A program made the translations under genes and the position numbers. Below the pieces are notes generated by a model. The model had not been told where the DNA came from, did no database searches, and saw only the letters and a program-made list of their open reading frames with translations. DNA of 26,174 nt from an uncultured Clostridia bacterium (GTDB lineage Bacteria > Bacillota > Clostridia > Peptostreptococcales > Anaerovoracaceae), in NCBI GenBank assembly GCA_934256595.1, contig CAKQOW010000032.1, positions 1 through 26,174 on the forward strand, read 5' to 3'. This document shows, piece by piece, positions 19,762 to 26,174 of the stretch; position 1 is the stretch's first letter; each line of letters opens with the position of its first letter.

Positions 19762-21444
19762 TTATCTGTCCTCCATTTTTCTGGTGTATTCCATACACAG
19801 CATAGTTATATCATCAAACTGCGGAGCGTCTCCCACAAATCTGTCAATATCAGCTTTGACCGCTCCAAGAATAGCCTCAGGGGTTTCATCTTTTACTTTA
19901 TTTAAGATATCCGAAAGTCTTTCCATTCCGTAAAGCTGATTTAAAGAGTCTGTCGCTTCTGTAACGCCATCGGTATACTGGAACAGCTTATCTCCCGGCT
20001 CAAGGCTCATACTTCCCGCTTTGTAGCGCATACCCTCCATGCCTGCAAGGACAAAGCCCGGCTTTATTTTGTAGGCTTCGAAGCTGCTGCCCTTGTATAT
20101 ATACGGCATTTCGTGTCCTGCGTTTACAAAGTTAAACTCGCCTGTTACAAGGTCAAGCACACCTTCAAAGGCTGTTATGAAAAGTCCCTCGCTGTTGGAC
20201 TCGCAGAGAAGATCGTTAACCTCGGAGAACACCTCTCCCAAATCTCTGCCCGGCTGGGTATGGTCTTTTATGAGGGTCTTGCCTATTACCATAAACAGCG
20301 CCGCCGGAACGCCCTTGCCTGAAACATCTGCCATAACTATGGCAAGGTGCCGCTCGTCTACCATAAAGAAATCGTAGAAGTCTCCTCCGACCTCCTTGGC
20401 AGGAGTCATAGTGGCATAAACCTCAAACTCATCTCTTTCGGGGAAAGCAGGGAATATGCACGGCAGCATTGAGGACTGAATATGACGCGCCACATCAAGC
20501 TCTGCTCCTATACGTTCTTTTTCTGCTGTTACTTTTGTAAGATTATCTATATATTCATTTATATCGTTTTCCATTTTGAGAATACTGCCTGCAAGGGATT
20601 CTATTTCGTCCTTTGTTTTTATCCCTGCAAGAGCATCTGATATTCTGTTGTCATTGCTGGTAAAGCTATCGGCTTCTGCCGCAATTGTGTTTATCGGCTT
20701 TATAACTTTTCTGAACAGATAAATCATATATACTGCAATTACAACAATTATAACCGCTACGGTAACCAGTATCGCATTTAATATGTACTGATTCAGTGAG
20801 GATTCGAGTGTAGTCATAGGTATCTCTACCGAAATCATCGCAAAAACGCCGTCGTGGTTTGTCACCGGAAGTATTCCTGCCGTATTGTAGCCGTAATCTC
20901 CCTTTGAAACAAAATAGCTTGAGGAGATACGCCCCGTATCCTTTATATCCGCCAGTTCCTCTATATAGTCGGGATTAAAGCTGCCGCTGTCACCTAAAAC
21001 GTATGAGTATTCAGGTACGGTATAGCTGTCGAACATATACAGAAGCGGCTTCCAGTTCTCGCGGCTGCCGTCATAGCTCTGCAGTTCTTCTTTGTCAAGT
21101 ACAAAGGCAAGCACATCGTTTGCTCCCATAGCCTCTCTGAGGCTGTCAAAAGCCGCTGAGATTTCTTTGTATCTGTCGCTTTCTAATGCAGCTTTTATCT
21201 CATCTTCGCTTACAGTGCCGTTTTTATACCCCTCCGCAAGCTCTGCATATCGGGTCAGCTCGCCGTTTTTGAAATATGAAAACGCTGTCTCCGCAATATC
21301 ATAGGCTGTCGCATTGTACTGTTTTTCTATGCTGTTTTTGTACTGATTGTAGCCGATAAACGAGCTTATCCCGCATATAAGGATACCCAGTATCACAAAG
21401 CCTATCGTAAGTTTAAGTGCAAGTTTGGATATGCGCTGTTTCAT
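19762..21444 (-). CDS. Membrane sensor PP2C/SpoIIE-type serine phosphatase
   Basis: The 560-aa product has a membrane segment at about 12-33, an extracellular sensor domain (about 34-220), a second membrane segment (221-245) and a HAMP-like linker (246-300). A coiled coil containing GAELDVARHIQSSMLP leads into a SpoIIE/RsbU phosphatase domain. The metal-binding acids are in place: Asp355 and Asp358 (GGDFYD), Asp373 (MADVSGKG), Asp492 (YTDGVTEA) and Asp544-Asp545. The topology suggests that an external signal controls dephosphorylation of a STAS-type protein, opposing the kinase encoded immediately downstream. The sensor region looks like a Cache-type fold by layout only. The gene lies 15 nt after the MATE gene. 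Confidence 0.93.
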   Translation of the reverse strand: MKQRISKLALKLTIGFVILGILICGISSFIGYNQYKNSIEKQYNATAYDIAETAFSYFKNGELTRYAELAEGYKNGTVSEDEIKAALESDRYKEISAAFDSLREAMGANDVLAFVLDKEELQSYDGSRENWKPLLYMFDSYTVPEYSYVLGDSGSFNPDYIEELADIKDTGRISSSYFVSKGDYGYNTAGILPVTNHDGVFAMISVEIPMTTLESSLNQYILNAILVTVAVIIVVIAVYMIYLFRKVIKPINTIAAEADSFTSNDNRISDALAGIKTKDEIESLAGSILKMENDINEYIDNLTKVTAEKERIGAELDVARHIQSSMLPCIFPAFPERDEFEVYATMTPAKEVGGDFYDFFMVDERHLAIVMADVSGKGVPAALFMVIGKTLIKDHTQPGRDLGEVFSEVNDLLCESNSEGLFITAFEGVLDLVTGEFNFVNAGHEMPYIYKGSSFEAYKIKPGFVLAGMEGMRYKAGSMSLEPGDKLFQYTDGVTEATDSLNQLYGMERLSDILNKVKDETPEAILGAVKADIDRFVGDAPQFDDITMLCMEYTRKMEDR

Positions 21445-21459
21445 TTTGTCTCCTCCGGA

Positions 21460-23166
21460 TTATATAGTAACTGTCAGTGTATTAACTCCCAGAGCGCTCT
21501 GGTAGTCAATGTTTTTTGCAAGTCCCGTTATCATTCTTATTCCCATATATTCATCGCTTTCATCTTTATCTGCGAGAGGATTGTATTTCTCCCCGCCTGA
21601 GCGTATTCTCAGCACTCCGGCATCATCGCCGTTTAATACCCGAACGTCTATGGTGCCTCCTGCTTTAAGGGATTTTTCTAAAATTATCATCATTATCTCC
21701 TCCGCTGCAAGGCTTATCACCATAGCTGTCTTTGGAGGCATATCGTTTGCCTCGCAGAATTCCTGTATTTTTTCACTGGCCTCGCAGATTTTCTCCTGTC
21801 CCGCTTCTACGGATATAGCTATGCTTCTGCCGCTTTTTTCTAGGCTGTCGTCAATGAGATAAAACGGATTGAGTTTCATTCGCTCCGCCTTGATTGAACC
21901 CGCCGAAAGACACAGCATCATTGTTGCAATCTCGGCTGCCGGAAAGAACAGCCATACCATAAGGTTAAGCTCTCCGAACATATAGCAGAAGCCTATTGCA
22001 AATATACATACTCTGAAGAGGAATGAAATATTCGCAAGCCATACATTGCCTGTCGCATTGTAATAGTATGAAAAAACATTGTTTACTGTCGCAAATACAA
22101 GGCTTGCGGCAAAGCAGCATATGGCCGCCGCAGAGTCTGCATTACTTCCGAATATGCCCCCTATGTCGCCTGCAAATACTATAAGGAGCGCGGCAACTGC
22201 CGTCGACAGCAGACTTCCGCACAGAAGCTGGGTATGCAGCAGCTTTTTGATTGCTGCCGAATCTCTTTCGCCTGCAAATATGCCCATCATAGCCCCGGAG
22301 GCCTGAGGCACTCCGTTCTGGATACACATTGAAAATTCCGCTATGCTGTTCACAACTGCAAAAACTGCCGTAAACTCACCTGCTCCGAATATCCACAGCA
22401 CTTTGTTAAGCGCAAATATACGGATTGCAGACAATATATTATTAAAGGCCATCATAGCGCCGTATCTCGCAATCCCTATAAGCTCTGCCCTGCGCGGAAG
22501 TGAAAATCCGATACGGAAATCACCGTTATCCGCAGCAAGATATATAAATCCGAGAATACACGCTGCCGCTGTTGCCGTAACGCTTGCCCATGCCGCTCCT
22601 GCAATTCCGAAATCGCATACAAACAGGAATATGTAGTCGAGAATAATATTTATCGCCGTCATAATCAGCATTATTCTCATAGCCTGCATGTTTCTGCCCT
22701 CAAGGCGCAGATAAAAATACGGAATATACAGCATAACCTTAAAAATTCCGCCTGCAAGTGTAATCTGTATATATGTACGCACATAATCGCTGCTTTCGCC
22801 CGATGACAGAAGCTCTGCCAGAGGCTGCGAAAATACGAGAAGTATCAGGCAGACAGCCGCAGATAAAAAGCTTCCCAGCAAAACGGCGCACCTGAAAATT
22901 CTGATGCTGTCCTGCTTGCGGTTTTCTCCCAGCGCCATTGCCGAAAGCTGCGCCGCTCCTGACGCCACAAGCGCTCCCAGCGCGCACAGGACAAGATATA
23001 CCGGAAAGCTCTGGTTTACGCTGGCTAATCCTGCATCTCCCAGTCTTCTGCCCACAAGAATACCGTCAAACAGTACATTTACGGTTCCTCCAAGAACTGC
23101 TATGATGTTTGGAAAAAGTGCGTACAGATAAAGTTTATTTATAAATGAAAGGTCATTTTCTCTCAC
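21460..23166 (-). CDS. MATE-family transporter fused to a degenerate RsbW-like domain
   Basis: Residues 1 to about 425 form a 12-segment MATE/MOP transporter (start NIIAVLGGTVNVLFDGILVG). MATE proteins export small molecules using ion gradients. Residues about 430-568 are an added cytoplasmic GHKL/HATPase_c_2-like domain. Compared with the intact kinase two genes away, the N-box keeps Glu489-Glu490 but has Ile where Asn is expected (near 494). The G1 box reads SGGEKYNPL, with Ser523 replacing Asp. ATP binding is therefore doubtful and the domain may act as a docking module. It starts with GTG at 23166, inside the last codons of the GH3 gene (14-nt overlap), supported by AGAGGTGG 6 nt upstream. 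Confidence 0.88.
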   Translation of the reverse strand: MRENDLSFINKLYLYALFPNIIAVLGGTVNVLFDGILVGRRLGDAGLASVNQSFPVYLVLCALGALVASGAAQLSAMALGENRKQDSIRIFRCAVLLGSFLSAAVCLILLVFSQPLAELLSSGESSDYVRTYIQITLAGGIFKVMLYIPYFYLRLEGRNMQAMRIMLIMTAINIILDYIFLFVCDFGIAGAAWASVTATAAACILGFIYLAADNGDFRIGFSLPRRAELIGIARYGAMMAFNNILSAIRIFALNKVLWIFGAGEFTAVFAVVNSIAEFSMCIQNGVPQASGAMMGIFAGERDSAAIKKLLHTQLLCGSLLSTAVAALLIVFAGDIGGIFGSNADSAAAICCFAASLVFATVNNVFSYYYNATGNVWLANISFLFRVCIFAIGFCYMFGELNLMVWLFFPAAEIATMMLCLSAGSIKAERMKLNPFYLIDDSLEKSGRSIAISVEAGQEKICEASEKIQEFCEANDMPPKTAMVISLAAEEIMMIILEKSLKAGGTIDVRVLNGDDAGVLRIRSGGEKYNPLADKDESDEYMGIRMITGLAKNIDYQSALGVNTLTVTI

Positions 23167-24733
23167 GCTTTGCCACCTCTTGTTTCAGCTTTTCATACTG
23201 TTTCTGTGTGAGAAATAGTTTTGGTTTGTTATGTCCTTTTTCATTAAAAAGAGCCCCAGATATGAAGCCGTTTTCAAGGCAGGTTACCATAGGGCTTCCC
23301 AGCATTTTAAGCTCTCTGATATCCTCATAATCTGCCGATACAGCCTTGAGCCTGTCATCAAGGACTTCTGAAAGCCGCTTCCCATCTGCCTGTGTTTCAG
23401 CAAAAATATGAAATCTCGCCGGAATAACCGAGTAATCCGCAGCAGCGCAGAAATCGCCTATATCCGAGGTTTCCTCTGCCGCTCTGCTCATCGCATCATT
23501 CATTGTCGCCGTATCTATTTTTTCTCCCGCAATGTTGAGAATATCGCCTTTACGGCCAACAACCTCAAACAGAGGAGCCTGCTCTTTAAAGCCTGTAATT
23601 TTAATCAGATCTCCCGTCTTGTAACGGTAAAGTCCCGAAAATGTAGTTACTACAGGTTCATAAACTCCATCTATCTCAAGCTGTTTAATTGTTACAGTCT
23701 CCGAAGAGTTCTCAGGCAGAAATTCAAAATAGGCGCAGTCTGAACAGAGCACATATTCTGCCTTGTCCATCTCCAGCGCAGCCCCTGCCATTACCTCAGA
23801 TGAGGCATATCCAAAATAGTAAATAGGGATACCCTCTGTATATTTTTTGAGCATACGCGTCTGCATGGCAAAACAGCGGCCGCCTATCCCGCTGATGTAT
23901 CTGAGATTTTTCCATATTGCAGAAGCTGTAAAGCTGCCGCCCCCGCTGCTGAAAATATTCTCAAGTTCTTTAATCCTCCCCGCATCTACGGCGGGAAGTC
24001 TGTTTATCTCCTCTTTTATATCCTCCGGCAGATCAGCAGATATTCTGCCCCTCTTTATATCCTCAAGCAGCATATCCCGGTTCTTTTCCAGATATCTGAA
24101 AAGCAGCAGCACATCATACAGAAATATCGACTGTATCGCACTGAGGTCCTCGTATGCAAGCATAATTCTCAGCTTGACATAAGGCACGTCAGTTACCCTG
24201 CCTGAAAAAAGCAGCTTCTTTCCTCCCAGGTATTCCTGCAGATTTCCTATGCTGTCAATATACCTGTAATGAGCTGAAGAAAGCAGTGTCTCCCCTTTGC
24301 TGCTAAAGGGGCGAAAAACACTGGTATGTATCATTTTTTGATCATCTGCGCCTGTAAGCGCTGTAGGAATATCAATAATATGTGAAGAATAGCGAAAAAG
24401 CGCCTCCTCTGTCAGCGGAAATCTCTTGACGGTGCCTTTGGTTCCCGATGACAGTATAAAGTTTCTTATTGGATAGGCAGTAAGTATATTGTCCTCACCG
24501 CTGTAGGTTCTCTGTATATATTCCCTAAAGTCATCATATTCACTAAGCGGCACTGCTTCTGAAAATTCCTCCGCCGAGGAAATATCCGAAAATCCGAAAC
24601 GCCTGCCGAACTCTGTGTCCCTGTTGTCTCTTAAAATCCTGCGAAGATTGTTTTCGTTCGTATCACAGGCATAGGAAAAGCCTGAAAAGAGCTGTTTTAT
24701 TCTGTTATCCGCATTGTTAGTCTTTTCAGGCAT
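23153..24733 (-). CDS. GH3-family acyl-adenylating / amido-synthetase-like enzyme
   Basis: The 526-aa product resembles plant-type GH3 proteins and their bacterial relatives, which activate a carboxylic acid with ATP and often join it to an amino acid. The ATP motif SSGTKG is at 95-100, YFGYASSE at 306-313 and YRYKTGD at 369-375, in the correct order. A C-terminal mobile domain follows, with VVGRKGDILNIAGEKI. No membrane segment or carrier domain is present. It is the first gene of the operon, with GGAGGT 6 nt before the ATG, and overlaps the MATE gene by 14 nt. It could make a small conjugate for the MATE protein to export. The substrate cannot be told from sequence. Confidence 0.88.
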   Translation of the reverse strand: MPEKTNNADNRIKQLFSGFSYACDTNENNLRRILRDNRDTEFGRRFGFSDISSAEEFSEAVPLSEYDDFREYIQRTYSGEDNILTAYPIRNFILSSGTKGTVKRFPLTEEALFRYSSHIIDIPTALTGADDQKMIHTSVFRPFSSKGETLLSSAHYRYIDSIGNLQEYLGGKKLLFSGRVTDVPYVKLRIMLAYEDLSAIQSIFLYDVLLLFRYLEKNRDMLLEDIKRGRISADLPEDIKEEINRLPAVDAGRIKELENIFSSGGGSFTASAIWKNLRYISGIGGRCFAMQTRMLKKYTEGIPIYYFGYASSEVMAGAALEMDKAEYVLCSDCAYFEFLPENSSETVTIKQLEIDGVYEPVVTTFSGLYRYKTGDLIKITGFKEQAPLFEVVGRKGDILNIAGEKIDTATMNDAMSRAAEETSDIGDFCAAADYSVIPARFHIFAETQADGKRLSEVLDDRLKAVSADYEDIRELKMLGSPMVTCLENGFISGALFNEKGHNKPKLFLTQKQYEKLKQEVAKRERK

Positions 24734-24773
24734 TGCAGACCTCCGCTTTTAATAATCATATATTTGTAAGCAA

Positions 24774-24802
24774 AGTTTATCATAAAATGAGGTTTTTCGC
24801 AA
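24774..24802 (-). promoter_or_regulatory. Probable promoter of the 13-gene accessory operon
   Basis: On the minus strand TTGCGA (24797-24802), a 17-nt spacer and TAAACT (24774-24779) precede the GH3 gene. Each box matches four of six sigma-A consensus bases. Predicted start is near 24767, giving a leader of about 34 nt. The weak match would allow another sigma factor to be used; no second copy of this motif was found upstream of other genes. Confidence 0.5.
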
Positions 24803-24836
24803 TAGTATGCTCACAGTCAGGTTTTATATCATCAGG

Positions 24837-24857
24837 AAAAAACGCGCCGGCGTTTTT
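24837..24857 (-). terminator. Rho-independent terminator after the Ig-like protein gene
   Basis: In the minus sense AAAAACGC and GCGTTTTT form an 8-bp stem with a CGGC loop, followed by a T-run. It lies just past the stop codon of the Big_2 protein and separates it from the GH3 operon. Confidence 0.8.
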
Positions 24858-24861
24858 ACCT

Positions 24862-25338
24862 TTATTTAGTTATTTTAACCTGAACACCTATTCCGCCATA
24901 GATTTTAACTTCTCCAAGCAGATTACCGCTGGTATACGTTATGTATCTGCCCTTGCACTTGTATGAGTAAACACCCTTAGGCAAAGGATATACATATGCG
25001 CGTCCTTTCTTTATCCCTGTAATTTTACCGTAGCTGTTTACGGTTGCAACCTCCTCATTTGAGGATACCCATTTTACACTCAAAGGAAGCAGTGTACTTC
25101 CGTTAATGCTTTTCATAAGCCTTTTGAAGTTGCTGAATGTCTGCTTTCCCTTGTAGGTAAATGTGTACTTCTCTACGGTTTTGAGATACGCCGTATCCTC
25201 TGCCGCAACTTTTACATATGCGGGAGCCGCAGTGTAGAGCTGAAACTTTACAGAGTCTGCAATGGCGCTTGCGCTTAATACCGATAATCCTAACACAAAT
25301 ATCATCGTTAATACTGCTATTCTTGTTTTTCTTTTCAT
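24862..25338 (-). CDS. Small secreted Ig-like (Big_2) protein
   Basis: The 158-aa product has a clear Sec signal peptide: basic MKRKTR, a hydrophobic core, and a cleavage site after ASA (25) or AIA (27). The mature part contains the Big_2 signature SSNEEVATVNSYGKITG starting near residue 92, followed by KKGRAYV. Big_2 domains are bacterial immunoglobulin-like folds common in surface proteins. There is no anchor motif, so it is probably released or loosely bound. The ATG at 25338 has AGGAGG 6 nt upstream. The gene is a single transcription unit with its own promoter and terminator. Any link to the neighbouring LysM export operon is only by position. Confidence 0.85.
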   Translation of the reverse strand: MKRKTRIAVLTMIFVLGLSVLSASAIADSVKFQLYTAAPAYVKVAAEDTAYLKTVEKYTFTYKGKQTFSNFKRLMKSINGSTLLPLSVKWVSSNEEVATVNSYGKITGIKKGRAYVYPLPKGVYSYKCKGRYITYTSGNLLGEVKIYGGIGVQVKITK

Positions 25339-25369
25339 TTTTTCCTCCTGTCAAAAAACGCCGGCACGC

Positions 25370-25412
25370 AAAAAAGGCATAGAAAAAACCGCATATGCGG
25401 TTTTTCTATACC
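25370..25412 (-). terminator. Strong terminator-like hairpin in the 5' leader of the Ig-like gene
   Basis: In the minus sense the arms 25397-25412 and 25376-25392 form a stem of about 16 bp, including CCGC/GCGG and A-run/T-run pairing with one bulge and one mismatch. Six T residues follow (25370-25375). It lies between the promoter at 25427-25455 and the ribosome binding site, starting about 8 nt after the predicted transcription start. It may also terminate transcription from the broken gene upstream. Confidence 0.75.
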
Positions 25413-25426
25413 TTTTCTATGCTACT

Positions 25427-25455
25427 ATTTTAGCATGCCCCCTTTTTACAGTCAA
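25427..25455 (-). promoter_or_regulatory. Sigma-A promoter of the Ig-like gene with possible operator
   Basis: On the minus strand TTGACT (25450-25455), a 17-nt spacer and TAAAAT (25427-25432) form a near-consensus promoter. The -10 box lies within a perfect 6-bp inverted repeat, ATGCTA/TAGCAT with a 6-nt spacer (25419-25436), a plausible repressor site. Confidence 0.75.
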
Positions 25456-25478
25456 TTCCTTTTTTTGATTTATTAGTC

Positions 25479-25492
25479 GTTGAAATTTCAAC
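25479..25492. promoter_or_regulatory. Perfect 14-bp palindrome upstream of the Ig-like promoter
   Basis: GTTGAAATTTCAAC is a perfect palindrome centred about 32 bp upstream of the -35 box edge. A protein-binding site is possible, but a single A/T-rich palindrome of this size is weak evidence. Confidence 0.35.
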
Positions 25493-25577
25493 ATTTCATC
25501 ACTCTTGACACCGGCAAAAAAATATTTGCGATTTATTTTTTACTACTCATACTTAAACTTTACCTTGAGCATTGAAA

Positions 25578-26108
25578 TTACAGCATCTCAATCTTCTCTT
25601 TGGATAGTCCTGTAAGCTCAGATATCTCATCGAGTGAATAATTCTTTGATTTCATGGCCTTAGCCATATCCAATTTTTCTGCAGCTCTACCGGAAACCTC
25701 GCCCTCTGCAAGACCCTCAGTTCTGCCCTGCTCAAGTCCTTCCTCTTTTGCCTCAGCAATCATATATTCCAATGTCACCAGTCTCTCCCTCCATTCAGGC
25801 GTGTTGTATTTCTGGACACGCTCATCAATACCTTCAACCAGCTTACTGTCTATTTTACTTGGGTCATTTATATATTCATAAAATGACTTAAGTTTCTCCG
25901 GCACCTTGTCCGGAGAGCATTTTGTGTTCAACAATATTTTACTTGTCCCATCATTAAAATGCAAGTCATTCTTGCGAATATAGCTTTCTACGACATACAG
26001 AGGCTCGCCAAGCCCCAGATAGTCAAATGTGCAGATGAATACCACATAGGTATTTTTAAGATCTTTGAATTTGCCACCTTTTTCAAGGCAGTCGGTATCC
26101 AGGGAGAC
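25578..26108 (-). pseudogene. Rpn/PD-(D/E)XK nuclease-family protein, 3' part only
   Basis: The frame encodes the C-terminal part of the Rpn (recombination-promoting nuclease, often called transposase) family. VVFICTFDYLGLGEPLY is a typical family segment. It is followed by an EGLEQGRTEGLAEGE repeat-like stretch and the usual C-terminal helix pair MKSKNYSLDEISELTGLSKE. A GTG at 26045 would give 155 aa, but family-like sequence (LDTDCLEKGGKFKDLKNTY) continues upstream to about 26105 and then meets an in-frame stop at 26109-26111. The catalytic N-terminal half is missing from this frame, so the protein is probably inactive. The break could be a frameshift or an insertion. Confidence 0.75.
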
Positions 26109-26174
26109 TTAACCCAGCGAAGTATGAGCTGCTGGTAAGCCCCCTGTCAGAAGCACAGCACTTCAGTGCGTGGT
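26108..26174 (+). other. Possible fragment of an IS200/IS605-type element at the window edge
   Basis: Right of the break in the Rpn gene the sequence no longer resembles that family. On the plus strand it is open as NPAKYELLVSPLSEAQHFSA and onward. It carries a short hairpin (GCACTTCAGTGC, 26157-26168) followed by GTGGT, which reminds me of tnpB 3' ends. This is pattern memory only; the window ends before it can be tested. Confidence 0.25.

Overview
The window looks like a low-to-moderate-GC Clostridia chromosome, most likely a gut Lachnospiraceae-type Firmicute. The evidence is the order rpoB-rpoC-rpsL-rpsG-fusA-tuf, the 138-aa S12, strong AGGAGG-type ribosome binding sites, and SpoIIE/RsbW-type regulators. 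Every gene I accept is on the minus strand, so transcription runs from high to low coordinates. I see no rRNA, tRNA or CRISPR array, and no gap longer than 300 bases without a gene.

Positions 1-11060 hold the housekeeping block: rpoB and rpoC behind a strong promoter (11007-11035), then rpsL, rpsG, fusA and the first 25 codons of tuf behind a second promoter just after rpoC (3502-3531). The rpsL leader and the 239-nt rpsL-rpsG spacer both contain several stem-loops and may carry ribosomal-protein regulation.

Positions 11061-24802 hold a compact 13-gene cluster, with most junctions overlapping or less than 35 nt apart. It is probably one operon from a promoter at 24774-24802 to a terminator at 11061-11113. 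In transcription order it encodes: a GH3-type acyl-adenylating enzyme; a MATE transporter fused to a degenerate RsbW-like domain; a membrane sensor PP2C phosphatase; an RsbW-like kinase; a short HlyD-like adaptor; a C39-peptidase ABC exporter; a second NHLM/NHLP-type ABC exporter; three small paralogues that each join a 19-residue double-glycine leader to a LysM domain; an unknown 122-aa protein; a radical SAM/SPASM enzyme; a 64-aa peptide with the same leader motif placed internally; and an ECF-like sigma factor.

My reading is that the LysM proteins are the exported cargo, trimmed at Gly-Gly by the C39 exporter. The sensor phosphatase, kinase and sigma factor would control expression or activity. 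The radical SAM enzyme would modify one of the small proteins, and the GH3/MATE pair may make and export a small conjugate. The combination of LysM cargo with bacteriocin-type leaders, RiPP-style maturation and partner-switching control is the main candidate for an undescribed system.

Positions 24837-26174 hold a small secreted Ig-like (Big_2) protein whose 5' leader contains a strong terminator hairpin, and the 3' part of a broken Rpn/PD-(D/E)XK nuclease-family gene. The sequence beyond that break may be a fragment of an insertion sequence.
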